Origin: Planococcus donghaensis MPA1U2
Lineage (GTDB): Bacteria > Bacillota > Bacilli > Bacillales_A > Planococcaceae
Reading direction: 5' to 3'
Length of the DNA: 64,000 nucleotides
Assembly: GCF_000189395.1 (NCBI RefSeq)
Contig: NZ_AEPB01000008.1
Coordinates: 16,203-80,202 of the forward strand
A program made the translations under genes and the position numbers. Below the pieces are notes generated by a model, which was not told the DNA's origin, searched no databases, and saw only the letters and a list, made by a program, of their open reading frames with translations. Shown piece after piece: positions 54,167-64,000 of the stretch. How positions within the stretch are numbered: the first letter of the stretch is position 1; each line of letters begins with the position of its first letter.

Positions 54167-54673
54167 TTGCAGTTAACTAAAGGGGTAGAACAAGCAATTT
54201 GTATTATCGTGTTACTAGCTACACAAGAAAGCAGCGCGCCGCTTGCTTCAGATGAAATTAGTAAAAGGCTAGGGGTATCACCTTCTTATATGAAGAAAAT
54301 TACAAGAAAGCTAGTTGTGCAAGGAATTGCTGTGTCTGTATCTGGGAATAACGGAGGCGTTTCTTTGGCAAAATCAGCAACCGATATTACAATGCTAGAC
54401 GTTATTGAAGCTATGGAAGGGCCAATCAAGATTTACCCAGACACGGGTTTAATTCGGCTTGCTTTTAAAGATGGTGAATATGCAAAAAAAGGACAAGAGA
54501 TTCTTCAAAATGTCTTTGCACAAGGAGATCGATTATTAATCGAATATCTCTCGAAAGTAACCGCAGCAGACTTATTAAAAGAAGGGTTAGGCATGTCTAA
54601 CTTGCCAACATTAAATTGGAACCAAGAAACCTTAAGTGATGTATTGAACAAAGAACAGGATGATCAAAAGTGA
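54167..54673 (+). CDS. Rrf2-family transcriptional regulator
   Basis: A 168-residue winged-helix protein with a TTG start (GGGAGAGG upstream). The HTH reads LASDEISKRLGVSPSYMKKITRKLVVQGI, then GNNGGVSLAKSATDITMLDVIEAMEGP, the standard Rrf2 wing. It has no cysteines at all, so it cannot hold the Fe-S cluster of IscR or NsrR. Nearby dyads GACAT-GAT-ATGTC and TCCAT-A-ATGGA at about 54115-54136 are candidate operators. It overlaps the YhgE gene start, so it probably controls that exporter. Confidence 0.88.
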   Translation: MQLTKGVEQAICIIVLLATQESSAPLASDEISKRLGVSPSYMKKITRKLVVQGIAVSVSGNNGGVSLAKSATDITMLDVIEAMEGPIKIYPDTGLIRLAFKDGEYAKKGQEILQNVFAQGDRLLIEYLSKVTAADLLKEGLGMSNLPTLNWNQETLSDVLNKEQDDQK

Positions 54674-57510
54674 ACATGTTGAAAAAAGAGTGGAAACAAT
54701 TATTTTCAAAACCTTTACTACTCGGAACTATGATTGTAATGATGTTTATACCGATTATTTATAGTGGTTTTTTTCTCGGCTCTTCGTGGGATCCGTACGG
54801 CAAGACAGATCGCTTACCAGTAGCGGTGGTAAATGAAGATGTGCCGGCAGACTATGAAGAGGAAACCTTATCTATTGGGGATGAATTGGTCGAAAACTTA
54901 AAAGAAAATGACGCACTCCATTGGTATTTCACGGATGCAAAAGAAGCTGAGCAAGGAATGGAAGATGGCAAGTATTTTATGATACTTACCATTCCAAAAG
55001 ATTTTTCAGCTAATGCAGCATCTGTTATGAAAGAGCAACCAACACCAATGAATTTACAGTATGAAACCAATCCTGGCCGCGGATTTTTTATCGAATCGGT
55101 AAGCAAACAAGCAACAGCTAATATAAAAGAAGAAATTGCTGAAAGTGTGACTAAAGAATACGTAAAAGCGGTATTCGCTCAAATTGAAACAATAGGCGAA
55201 GGAATGGAAGAAGCCGCTGACGGGGCGGAGCAAATCGATTCTGGAACTGTGCAATTGCAAGAAGGAACTGCCGACTTAGTTGCAGGACTGGGGACTCTTT
55301 CAGAAGGAAGTTTGAGTTTTCAAGAAGGCGCAGAGAAATTAGAGGTTGGTGTGAGTCAGTTTGCAGCCGGAACAACCGAACTAAACGAAGGGGCAAACTT
55401 TTTAAACAAAGGAATTATTTCGTATACAGCGGGTGTAGGCAAATTACAAACCGGTATAAATGGGCTAGCTGAAGGAACTGCAGAACTAACCAATAAAGGT
55501 CCACAGCTTGTGAAAGGTTCTCAAAAACTGTCAGAAGGTCTTAATTCACTTGTCCCTGGAGCTGAACAATTAAACCAAGGGCTTTGGAAAACCCAAGATG
55601 GCAGTGAACAGTTAACGGAAGGACTACGCGAGTTACAGGCGCAAACAAGCCAACTAACAAATAGCTCTTCTGGTATACAACAATTGGTGTCTGGACAAGC
55701 AGCTTTAGGAGAGGGGCTTTCAAAACTTTCTTCCGGTAGTTTAACTCTTCAAGAAGGACTTGGCTTGCTAGAGGGTCAACTTCCTTCAGCAGATCAAATA
55801 ACGAGTTTGCAGCAAGGATTAACAGCAATTCAAGAAAGTACAAACCAATTAAATGGCGCTGTCTCTATAGGCGATACACAAGGTGTATCGCAAATTCAAG
55901 CCAATTTGGCAGCAGCACAGCAAGCTATTAATGATCTTCAAGGAACATCTTTACAAACCACGATTACTGCTTTAGAAGCAACACCAACTTTTAATAGTTT
56001 ACCGCCAGAACAACAAGCTGAACTAACTGCAGCAGTTAGCGGAAGTATAGAAAGCCAATCAGCCACTCAGCAAGAAACTGTTGAGAAGCTAAAAGGAAGT
56101 TTGGCAGCAATATCAGCTAATCTCAATGAGCAACTAGTTCCCGCATTTCAAACTCTTGGGTCATTGCCAGAGAAAGTGGCTGAATTGAATAGTGTAGTAG
56201 CGAAAGTGAATCCATCGGCGTCATCAGCACTTGGCGGCTATTCAACCGTTCAAAACGCACTTTCCGCACAACTTATTCCAGGTGCAAAAAATTTACATGC
56301 TGGAGCAGAAAAAGCTGTAGAAGCAAATGAAAAACTTCAGTCTGGAGTAGATAAAACAGCTGATAATTTACCAAAACTTGCAGCGGCGGTTGATCGCCTA
56401 GCGCAAGGAAGTTCCTCTTTAACTGAAGGGGTATCATCGCTTGCTTCAGGTTCACAAGGACTTGTGGAAGGGGCTAATTCACTCCAACAAGGTTCTGAGG
56501 AATTGCAGCAAGGAACCGTTGCTTATACAGCCGGAGTATCAGAAGCGGCACAAGGTGCAGGTCAACTGCAACAAGGAACCGCAGAACTTGCTGCAAACTC
56601 CGACAAACTAAACTCGGGTTCTGCTGACTTGGCAACAGGTACTGACCGTCTAACAAAAGGCGTTCAAGCATTGTCAAGCGGAGCAGGAGAACTTGCAGGA
56701 GGAGCTGCTGAATTGCATGATGGTGCCAGCAAACTTGAGGACGGTTCAGGAGAATTGGGAAATGGCATTGGAGAACTTGAGGAAGGGGCCGCCGAATTAG
56801 CTGGCAAACTTTCAGACGGAGCTGAAGAAGTTGGGGATGCTTTAGTATCCGATGCGAATTACGATATGATTGCCGCACCTGCAACAACAACCGAGAGTAA
56901 AAAAAGTGAAGTGCCTAACTATGGTCATGCGTTGGCACCTTATATTTTATCACTTGCCCTTTTTGTTGGTGCTTTGTCGTTTAATTTAGTATTTCCAATA
57001 AATGCTCCAGCAGGACGACCAACCTCAGGGTTCGCTTGGTGGCTCAGCAAATTCTCACTTGGGTTTATCCAAGCGACTGCAGCTGCATTAATTGTGGATG
57101 CGATTATGTTGTTTGGCTTTCATCTACAAGTCGATCATGTTGGAGAGTTTATCGGGGTCTCTATTGTCACTTCACTTACTTATATGTTCTTAATCATGTT
57201 TTTAAGTATTACTTTTGGAAATCCCGGACGCTTTGCCGCCATGATTATTCTTGTTCTTCAATTAGGTTCGAGTGGCGGAACGTTCCCGGTCGAATTGACA
57301 AACAAATTCTTCCAAAGTGTTCATGATTTTGTTCCGATGAGCTATGCAATTTTAGGCTTCCGAGAAGCCATGTCTTCGGCATATGGGACCGAGACCTTAC
57401 TAATGAGTCTGTCAGTACTTAGTGCTTTCATCTTAGTCTTCAATGTACTGTTGTGGGGCGTCTTGAGTTTAAGAAGCCGCAAAGCTTTTAAATTAGCAGA
57501 AGAAAATTAA
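54670..57510 (+). CDS. YhgE/Pip-family membrane protein
   Basis: A 946-residue ABC-2-type membrane protein. One N-terminal span (residues about 15-35), an extracellular region of about 700 residues, and about five spans at the C-terminus (about 745-930). The extracellular part is a long repeat-rich coiled region built of short units such as LxxGxxxLxxGxxxL and 'EGAAELAxG', typical of YhgE/Pip (phage infection protein) and type VII-associated proteins. Its GTG start overlaps the Rrf2 gene's stop (GTGA). Role in envelope export or lipid handling is inferred from family. Confidence 0.9.
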   Translation: MNMLKKEWKQLFSKPLLLGTMIVMMFIPIIYSGFFLGSSWDPYGKTDRLPVAVVNEDVPADYEEETLSIGDELVENLKENDALHWYFTDAKEAEQGMEDGKYFMILTIPKDFSANAASVMKEQPTPMNLQYETNPGRGFFIESVSKQATANIKEEIAESVTKEYVKAVFAQIETIGEGMEEAADGAEQIDSGTVQLQEGTADLVAGLGTLSEGSLSFQEGAEKLEVGVSQFAAGTTELNEGANFLNKGIISYTAGVGKLQTGINGLAEGTAELTNKGPQLVKGSQKLSEGLNSLVPGAEQLNQGLWKTQDGSEQLTEGLRELQAQTSQLTNSSSGIQQLVSGQAALGEGLSKLSSGSLTLQEGLGLLEGQLPSADQITSLQQGLTAIQESTNQLNGAVSIGDTQGVSQIQANLAAAQQAINDLQGTSLQTTITALEATPTFNSLPPEQQAELTAAVSGSIESQSATQQETVEKLKGSLAAISANLNEQLVPAFQTLGSLPEKVAELNSVVAKVNPSASSALGGYSTVQNALSAQLIPGAKNLHAGAEKAVEANEKLQSGVDKTADNLPKLAAAVDRLAQGSSSLTEGVSSLASGSQGLVEGANSLQQGSEELQQGTVAYTAGVSEAAQGAGQLQQGTAELAANSDKLNSGSADLATGTDRLTKGVQALSSGAGELAGGAAELHDGASKLEDGSGELGNGIGELEEGAAELAGKLSDGAEEVGDALVSDANYDMIAAPATTTESKKSEVPNYGHALAPYILSLALFVGALSFNLVFPINAPAGRPTSGFAWWLSKFSLGFIQATAAALIVDAIMLFGFHLQVDHVGEFIGVSIVTSLTYMFLIMFLSITFGNPGRFAAMIILVLQLGSSGGTFPVELTNKFFQSVHDFVPMSYAILGFREAMSSAYGTETLLMSLSVLSAFILVFNVLLWGVLSLRSRKAFKLAEEN

Positions 57511-57543
57511 TAAAAAATTGTATAGAAATTTATACATCACAGA

Positions 57544-57586
57544 CTGTAGCTAACTCTTATTCCGCGAGTTAGCTACAGTTTTTTAT
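57544..57586 (+). terminator. intrinsic terminator after the YhgE gene
   Basis: CTGTAGCTAACTC and GAGTTAGCTACAG form a perfect 13-bp stem followed by TTTTTT. Confidence 0.95.
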
Positions 57587-57681
57587 TTTAAAAGAGGACT
57601 TTTCAATAAGAAAACGAAAATAAGATGTGAGACGAAAATTGGATAAGTTTTCTAAACGCATTTTGTTAGGAGGTAACACAA

Positions 57682-58176
57682 ATGCCATATATTCAAACAA
57701 GTCGATTGACCCTAGTAACATTTACGACGGAATTGATGCAAGCAGCGATTATTGACCAGTTAGAATTAGCCCAAATAACACCTTATAAAGTGGCTGCTGG
57801 ATATCCATCTAAAGAATACAAAGAAATCATTCCGTACAAAATTAAGCGCTATAGCGAATATCCATGGGAAAATGAATGGGAAGGAATTATTATCCATAAC
57901 GCTTCTCAGACAATAATGGGGGACATGGGTTTTAGACGAAAAGACGGAGATCAAGATCAGTTGGAATTAGGGTACAGTATTGCACCGACTTATCAAGGGA
58001 ATGGATATGCAACTGAAATGGCAAAAGCAATGGTAAAGTGGGGGTTAAAACAGCAAGAGATTAAAAAAATTGTAGCAAGCTGTGATCCTAGCAATATCGC
58101 TTCAGTACGAGTGCTAGAGAAGGCCGGACTCAAACAGATTAAAGAACATAACAACAAAATTCACTGGACAACTTAA
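57682..58176 (+). CDS. GNAT-family N-acetyltransferase
   Basis: A 164-residue GNAT with AGGAGG before the ATG. It begins YIQTSRLTLVTFTTELMQAA and has the acetyl-CoA motif IAPTYQGNGYATEMAKAMVKW near 104-124 and NIASVRVLEKAGLKQIKEHNNKI at the end, as in RimJ/RimL-type (Acetyltransf_3) enzymes. Substrate unknown. Monocistronic, ended by a bidirectional terminator. Confidence 0.9.
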   Translation: MPYIQTSRLTLVTFTTELMQAAIIDQLELAQITPYKVAAGYPSKEYKEIIPYKIKRYSEYPWENEWEGIIIHNASQTIMGDMGFRRKDGDQDQLELGYSIAPTYQGNGYATEMAKAMVKWGLKQQEIKKIVASCDPSNIASVRVLEKAGLKQIKEHNNKIHWTT

Positions 58177-58187
58177 CCCTATAAGTC

Positions 58188-58227
58188 AACAGCCGCTGTC
58201 TGATTGAGTATCAGGCAACGGCTGTTG
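58188..58227. terminator. bidirectional hairpin between GNAT and hxlR-like genes
   Basis: CAACAGCCG and CGGCTGTTG pair, with an inner TGAT/ATCA stem, between two converging genes. Confidence 0.7.
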
Positions 58228-58238
58228 ATCTAAATAAG

Positions 58239-58601
58239 TTAGTTAACAGATGGGGAGTTCGCCTCTTTTTCCACAAAAGCAGCAAATTCATCTCCCCAGT
58301 TACAAATAGAAGTAACGACTGGCTCTAGCTGAAGACCCATATCACTTAGTTGATACTCGACTTTTGGTGGAACCACTGGATAAACAAATCGTTTGATGAG
58401 TTTATCTTCTTCTAGTTCTCTCAATTGTCGAATAAGCATACGCTGATTGGCTTGAGGTAATTTTTTTTGAATTTCACTTAGTCTTAGTGGAGACTCTTGC
58501 AATAAACACCAAATAACGGCTATTTTCCACCGCCCGCCGATTGCTGATAAGGCTAAGTCTTTGCCAGAGAAATAAGTTTTATCTTTATATTGAATTTCCA
58601 A
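58239..58601 (-). CDS. HxlR-family transcriptional regulator
   Basis: A 120-residue winged-helix regulator. TTG 58601 is preferred because AAAGGAG lies 8 bases before it; an upstream ATG at 58634 has no site. Features: GGRWKIAVIWCLLQESPLRLSEIQKKLPQANQRMLIRQLRELEEDKLI (HTH) and the wing FVYPVVPPKVEYQLS, both typical of HxlR. HxlR proteins respond to formaldehyde or reactive species. It is divergent from the formaldehyde-oxidation genes adhC-fghA, so it is the likely regulator of them. Confidence 0.88.
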   Translation of the reverse strand: MEIQYKDKTYFSGKDLALSAIGGRWKIAVIWCLLQESPLRLSEIQKKLPQANQRMLIRQLRELEEDKLIKRFVYPVVPPKVEYQLSDMGLQLEPVVTSICNWGDEFAAFVEKEANSPSVN

Positions 58602-58690
58602 GTATTTCACTCCTTTACGTAAATCATAACCCATAGTGACAAAAACGTCAGTATTGTTTAATGCATTTTTCTATGTGAACATGGGTATAG

Positions 58691-59842
<1,152 letters not shown>

Positions 59843-59843
59843 A

Positions 59844-60680
59844 ATGATGAATCTCAATATTAGTGAAACGAAAATTGCTTTTGGTGGCGAACAACGTAAA
59901 TACACACATTACTCAGAAGCCTTACAGTGCGATATGACGTTTAGTATCTACTTGCCATCTACTAATGAACAACAAGAAATTCCACTCGTTTGGTGGTTAT
60001 CAGGCCTCACTTGTACAGATGATAATTTTAGTCAAAAAAGTGGGTTTCAGCGATTAGCAGATCACCATCAAGTAGCAGTTATAATTCCTGATACTTCTCC
60101 TCGAGGAGAAAATGTGGCGGATGACGCTGCATATGACCTTGGACAAGGTGCAGGCTTTTATGTAGACGCTACTGAAAAACCATGGTCTGAGCATTATAAA
60201 ATGTATACCTATATAACAGAGGAATTAGCGGGAATTGCCACTTCTTTAGTGCCTAATTTCTCAGGGAAAGAAAGCATTATGGGGCACTCGATGGGTGGCC
60301 ACGGAGCTTTAGTAATAGGATTGAAAAATACAGACCGCTTTAATGCCATTTCTGCATTTTCTCCTATTTTGAACCCTATTCAAACTCCTTGGGGGAAGAA
60401 AGCTTTCTCGACTTATTTAGGTGAAGACCAAGAATCTTGGGAATCGTGGGACGCTTCAGAACTGATTAAAAAAACGAATGCACCCCCAATTATGATTTCA
60501 CAAGGAACAAAAGATGGTTTTTATCCAGAGCAGCTAGAAGAGTCGACATTTTTGAAAAATGCTAAAGAAAATAACCAGTCGGTAGAGTATATAAAACACG
60601 ATGGTTATGATCATAGCTATTTCTTTATCTCGACATTTTTAGATGACCATTTTGCTTTTCACGTGAAGCACTTAAAATGA
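59844..60680 (+). CDS. fghA: S-formylglutathione hydrolase
   Basis: A 278-residue esterase-D-type alpha/beta hydrolase. Catalytic Ser in GHSMGGHGALVIG near residue 147, Asp in SQGTKDGFYPEQ near 225, His in YDHSYFFIS near 258. LSGLTCTDDNFSQKSG near 52 is the family signature. It hydrolyses S-formylglutathione to formate and glutathione. Start lies two bases after the adhC stop; its ribosome binding site (GGAG) is in the end of adhC, so they form one operon. Confidence 0.95.
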   Translation: MMNLNISETKIAFGGEQRKYTHYSEALQCDMTFSIYLPSTNEQQEIPLVWWLSGLTCTDDNFSQKSGFQRLADHHQVAVIIPDTSPRGENVADDAAYDLGQGAGFYVDATEKPWSEHYKMYTYITEELAGIATSLVPNFSGKESIMGHSMGGHGALVIGLKNTDRFNAISAFSPILNPIQTPWGKKAFSTYLGEDQESWESWDASELIKKTNAPPIMISQGTKDGFYPEQLEESTFLKNAKENNQSVEYIKHDGYDHSYFFISTFLDDHFAFHVKHLK

Positions 60681-60706
60681 TACTCATTTTAAAATAAGTT
60701 CTAAAA

Positions 60707-60746
60707 GGGGACATCCCTACATTTCAAGCAAATGTAGGGATGTCCC
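60707..60746. repeat. long perfect inverted repeat after fghA
   Basis: GGGACATCCCTACATTT and AAATGTAGGGATGTCCC form a 17-bp stem with a 5-base loop. There is no T-tract, so termination is weak or it acts as an mRNA stabiliser. Confidence 0.7.
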
Positions 60747-60918
60747 ATTACTTTGAAGTTCTTGAAATAACTTGTTTTTGAGAACAATTTAAAAGTATAG
60801 GCAATAAAAAAGAACTTCTACCAAGAGTCATGTATAATCGGCTTATATTGTGTTATAAAACTTGGAATTAGCCGGGGAACAAAGTCCGAACACATGTAAA
60901 TTTAAAGGTTGTGATAAT

Positions 60919-63186
60919 GTGGATATTAAAAAATTATTAGAAAACGATCGAGTAAAGCCCTATGTATTAAAAGCCCGTTATGGTCTTGAAAAAGAAGGAC
61001 AACGAGTTGATTTGACAGGGAAGCTGGTTAACACAGATCATCCAGCAACAATTTCAAAGAGCGATGATCATCCGTATATAAAACGAGATTTTGCAGAAAC
61101 GCAAATGGAGTTAGTCACACCTGTTACAGATACGTTAAAAGAACTATTTGACTATTTAGAGTCGATTCATGAAGTAGCTTATCGTTCATTGGATAAAAAC
61201 GAAATGATTTGGCCATTGAGTATGCCTCCAGAACTACCTGAAAAGGAAGAAGACATTATCATTGCTAAATTAGCAGATGCTGAAAGTGTTCGGTACCGTC
61301 ATTCGTTAGCAGAATCGTATGGTCGACGTAAACAAATGATAAGTGGAATTCATTATAATTTTGAATTTAGTGAGGAACTGCTTCACGCTTTATTCGCTGC
61401 ACAGTCTGAAATTGCAGAATATCATTTGTTTAAAACAGAAATCTACATGAAACTGACGAGAAACTATTTGCATTACCGCTGGTTAATTACTTATTTGTAT
61501 GGTGCATCGCCTAGTAGTGAAAAGAACTTTTTTGAAGACGACTCTTTAGTAGAACCGGTGAGAAGCATTAGAAGCAGTAAGTTCGGTTATGTAAATCGGG
61601 AGAATGTTCAAGTTTCTTATAGCAGCTTGAAAAATTACATCTCAGATATTTCTACACTCGTAGAAAAAGATGTGTTAGTTGAAGAAAAAGAGTTTTACTC
61701 AGCTGTTCGTTTACGAGGCGGCAGTCAAGTTGCAGATTTAGAAGAGCGTGGGATTGGCTATATCGAGTTAAGAAATATCGATATTAATCCTTTTGATAAA
61801 AATGGAATTAGCTATGAACAAGCAGAATTTCTGAACTTATTTATGGTTTATCTACTATGGAAAGATGAAAGTGCTCATCATGACGAGTGGGTAAAAGAAG
61901 GAGAACTTACGAATGAAAAAGTAGCGCTTGAGCATCCACTAAAGCCCACTCAGTTTAAAGCAGAAGCTGAAACGATTTTAGATGAAATGGAACAATTGGT
62001 GGAAACTTTAGGTTTATCTGTTTCAGATAAGCTACTTGTCACTGAAAGAGACATGTTGGATGATCCGAGTAAAACGATAGCTGGAAAACTTTATAAAGAA
62101 AGCCAGCAAAGCAGTCAAAGTCAATTAGCACTAAACATTGCAAAAGAATATTATGAAAAAGCATGGGATATGCCTTATCAATTAACGGCATTTACAGACA
62201 TGGAGTTGTCTACACAACTATTAATGTTCGATGCGATTCAACTTGGTATTCAAGTAGAAATTATCGATCGACAAGATCAATTTTTAAAACTGAAGTTGAA
62301 TGACCGTATTGAATACGTTAAAAACGGCAATATGACGAGTAAAGATAGTTATATCGCTAGCCTAATCATGGAAAACAAAACCGTGACTAAAAAAATTCTT
62401 CAAAAACGAGGGTTCCGTGTACCTTTAGGTGACGAATTTAATCATATTGAAGAAGCTCTACAGTCATATGCTTTATTCGCTAGTAAAGCTTTTGTTGTAA
62501 AACCAAAATCAACAAATTATGGCCTTGGCATATCAATCTTCAAAGATGGTGCAGCATATGAAGATTATGAACAAGCTTTAAAAATTGCCTTTAAAGAAGA
62601 TTCTTCTGTGTTAATTGAAGAGTTTTTGTCAGGTACAGAATATCGCTTTTTTGTTATTAACGATAAAGTAGAAGCCGTGATGGCTCGAGTTCCTGCAAAC
62701 GTAACAGGCGATGGAAAAAAGACGGTCGAAGAGTTAGTCGCTGAAAAAAATGAAGATCCATTAAGAGGGAAAGATCACCGGACGCCACTCGAAAAAATTC
62801 AATTAGGCGAACTCGAAATTTTAATGTTAAAAGGTCAAGGTAAGCAAATAGACTCGATTCCGAAAAAAGGCGAAGTTTTGTATTTGCGTGAAAACTCTAA
62901 TGTGAGTACGGGTGGGGACTCTATTGATGTTACCGACCAAATTCGCGAAGATTACAAAATTATCGCAGTTGAATCAGTTGCTGCGCTTGGTGCAAAGATT
63001 AGTGGACTTGACTTAATCATAGAGGACATTGAAGTACCTGCTTCAAATGACAAAGCATATGGAATTATTGAAGCAAACTTTAATCCTTCTATGTACATGC
63101 ATGTTTTCCCGTATAAAGGGAAATCCCGTCGTCTAACGATGAATTTGCTCTACTATTTATTCCCCGATCTTGGTAAAATAAATTAA
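60919..63186 (+). CDS. gshF: bifunctional glutamate-cysteine ligase/glutathione synthetase GshF
   Basis: A 755-residue fusion enzyme that makes glutathione from glutamate, cysteine and glycine with two ATP. GTG 60919 fits: AAAGG 10 bases upstream and the usual start of the family (DIKKLLENDRVKPYVLKARYGLEKEG). The ligase domain covers about residues 1-430 (DFAETQMELVTPV, and PLSMPPELP near 100); the ATP-grasp synthetase domain covers about 480-755 (VVKPKSTNYGLGI; VLIEEFLSGTEYRFFVI; NVSTGGDSIDVTD). A possible -10 TATAAT lies at about 60832. It follows adhC-fghA directly. Confidence 0.95.
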   Translation: MDIKKLLENDRVKPYVLKARYGLEKEGQRVDLTGKLVNTDHPATISKSDDHPYIKRDFAETQMELVTPVTDTLKELFDYLESIHEVAYRSLDKNEMIWPLSMPPELPEKEEDIIIAKLADAESVRYRHSLAESYGRRKQMISGIHYNFEFSEELLHALFAAQSEIAEYHLFKTEIYMKLTRNYLHYRWLITYLYGASPSSEKNFFEDDSLVEPVRSIRSSKFGYVNRENVQVSYSSLKNYISDISTLVEKDVLVEEKEFYSAVRLRGGSQVADLEERGIGYIELRNIDINPFDKNGISYEQAEFLNLFMVYLLWKDESAHHDEWVKEGELTNEKVALEHPLKPTQFKAEAETILDEMEQLVETLGLSVSDKLLVTERDMLDDPSKTIAGKLYKESQQSSQSQLALNIAKEYYEKAWDMPYQLTAFTDMELSTQLLMFDAIQLGIQVEIIDRQDQFLKLKLNDRIEYVKNGNMTSKDSYIASLIMENKTVTKKILQKRGFRVPLGDEFNHIEEALQSYALFASKAFVVKPKSTNYGLGISIFKDGAAYEDYEQALKIAFKEDSSVLIEEFLSGTEYRFFVINDKVEAVMARVPANVTGDGKKTVEELVAEKNEDPLRGKDHRTPLEKIQLGELEILMLKGQGKQIDSIPKKGEVLYLRENSNVSTGGDSIDVTDQIREDYKIIAVESVAALGAKISGLDLIIEDIEVPASNDKAYGIIEANFNPSMYMHVFPYKGKSRRLTMNLLYYLFPDLGKIN

Positions 63187-63193
63187 AAATTAT

Positions 63194-63226
63194 AGAGGAC
63201 ACCGGTAAACTACGCCGGTGTCCTCT
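63194..63226 (+). terminator. terminator-like hairpin after gshF
   Basis: AGAGGACACCGG and CCGGTGTCCTCT form a perfect 12-bp stem with a 9-base loop, followed by ATTTATTG. It lies 7 bases after the stop and could serve the converging cupredoxin gene as well. Confidence 0.85.
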
Positions 63227-63281
63227 ATTTATTGTAAAAGTTTAATTCTTCAGTAGTTAACTTGAAATAATAAAATCAGAG

Positions 63282-63830
63282 TTATTCAAATGCGACATTA
63301 TGTTGAACTTGATCTTGGTTCGTCCAAACGATTGTTGTACCAGGAGCAACCGTGATAGTATCTTCACCAAATTCATAATCTGCAATATCAACTTCGATAT
63401 TATCCATGGCTTCTGCACCTTCTTCTACTAGTACCGTCATTTGCATAACAGGATGTGGCTCACAGTAAATCGAAAACTCACCAGTTTCGTTAAAGACAAA
63501 GCTTGTTGTTTCCCCATTAGATAAAAGGTTTGATGCTGTTCCGCTCTTCGCTTCCGGCGCGTTTTCCGCTACGGGTTCTTCTTCAGCACCTTCTTCTGTC
63601 GTTTCTTCTGCAGGTTCTTCAGTAGTATCTTCTTCAGTAGTATCTTCTTCAGTAGTAGTTTCTTCTTCCGTTGTCGTTTCTTCTGCGGTAGTAGTTTCTT
63701 CTTCTGTAGTGCTTTCTTGTTCTTCAGCTACAGGTTCTGTTGATTCCTCCGCTACCGGTTGTTCTTGTCCACAAGCTGCTAGTGATAAAATACCTGCCGC
63801 AAGGATAAAGCTAAATTTTTTGTTAATCAT
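63282..63830 (-). CDS. cupredoxin-like lipoprotein with halves in swapped order
   Basis: A 182-residue lipoprotein; ATG 63830 follows AGGAGG. Signal peptide with lipobox LAAC (Cys20), then about 70 residues of Glu/Thr-rich low-complexity linker, then a copper domain. In ordinary cupredoxins the strand with the first His comes first and the Cys-His-Met loop last. Here EFSIYCEPHPVMQMTVLVE (Cys, His, Met) comes near residue 125, and DYEFGEDTITVAPGTTIVWTNQDQVQHNVAFE (His) ends the protein. All four copper ligands are present, in circularly permuted order. Extracellular electron transfer or copper binding is inferred. Confidence 0.8.
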   Translation of the reverse strand: MINKKFSFILAAGILSLAACGQEQPVAEESTEPVAEEQESTTEEETTTAEETTTEEETTTEEDTTEEDTTEEPAEETTEEGAEEEPVAENAPEAKSGTASNLLSNGETTSFVFNETGEFSIYCEPHPVMQMTVLVEEGAEAMDNIEVDIADYEFGEDTITVAPGTTIVWTNQDQVQHNVAFE

Positions 63831-64000
63831 TATATTTCCTCCTCGTTTTTTGTTCTTGTTAATAAAACGCAAGAAGATGAGGAATAGATTACTTTTACAT
63901 AAAAAAAATTAAGATATTAACTTTCTTCTATATAAAGAGAGAAAAAAGATTATTCATCTATGTTAGTTTATCAAGCAAAAAAGAATTTTAAATTAATTTC

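Overview
The window is low-GC DNA with strong AGGAGG-type ribosome binding sites, many GTG/TTG starts, Firmicute lipoproteins, a thermolysin-type exoprotease, GapN, BioY and SunI/YnzG-type genes. It is best explained as a chromosomal segment of a Bacillales bacterium. Planococcaceae (Planococcus-like) is my inference from overall gene style, not a demonstrated assignment. No rRNA, tRNA, CRISPR array, prophage or intact insertion sequence was seen; the only transposase is a short IS30-type remnant near 1.1 kb.

Layout. 0-7.8 kb: an edge fragment, an unknown gene between two related palindromes, an ABC-2 transporter pair strikingly like E. coli YadG/YadH, GapN, a ykkC-class riboswitch with terminator in front of an ACT-domain gene, and an eroded SDR pseudogene. 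7.8-10.9 kb: DoxX, MarR (with a perfect operator), pirin, an FMN reductase and a SunI-like PH protein. 11-19.3 kb: a minimal merR-merA operon, a Crp/Fnr regulator divergent from a frameshifted thioredoxin, a cysteine hydrolase/flavodoxin pair, OsmC, a LysE exporter and a frameshifted 5'-nucleotidase. 19.3-28.4 kb: an attenuator-like leader before a PP2C phosphatase, NUDIX, a small lipoprotein, a 21-nt periodic repeat, ABM and VOC proteins, CorA, BioY and neutral protease. 28.7-39.1 kb: a long co-oriented run of single-domain accessory enzymes (two APH-fold kinases around a nucleotidyltransferase, GNATs, a P-loop kinase, DinB, deoxyribosyltransferase, SDRs, WbqC, GT2). 39.4-46.7 kb: a hybrid histidine kinase converging on a four-gene operon (HPt-REC-GGDEF-REC, HEAT protein, processive glycosyltransferase, receiver). 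47-54 kb: amine oxidase, a Met-rich membrane protein, a second nearly identical Crp/Fnr regulator divergent from a CxxC glutaredoxin-like gene, a glutathione-reductase-like enzyme, an orphan OpuC-type binding protein and EgtB. 54.2-57.5 kb: an Rrf2-YhgE/Pip operon. 57.7-64 kb: GNAT, HxlR, class III alcohol dehydrogenase, S-formylglutathione hydrolase, bifunctional GshF, and a cupredoxin whose copper-site halves are in swapped order.

The unifying theme is low-molecular-weight thiol and electrophile chemistry. Glutathione synthesis (gshF) sits beside glutathione-dependent formaldehyde oxidation (adhC-fghA). EgtB, an OpuC/EgtU-type binding protein and a disulfide reductase form a candidate ergothioneine or hercynine module. 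Two Crp/Fnr paralogues each face a thioredoxin-fold gene, and TGTAA-N6-TTACA palindromes lie before several redox genes, suggesting a shared regulon. Mercury reductase, OsmC, pirin/MarR and FMN reductases fit the same picture.

Five genes carry one-base frameshifts, all at A or T homopolymers while most of the protein remains well preserved. Sequencing error is as likely as real gene loss and should be settled before calling them pseudogenes. Protein families and similarities are from recognition of the translated sequence; no database search was run.
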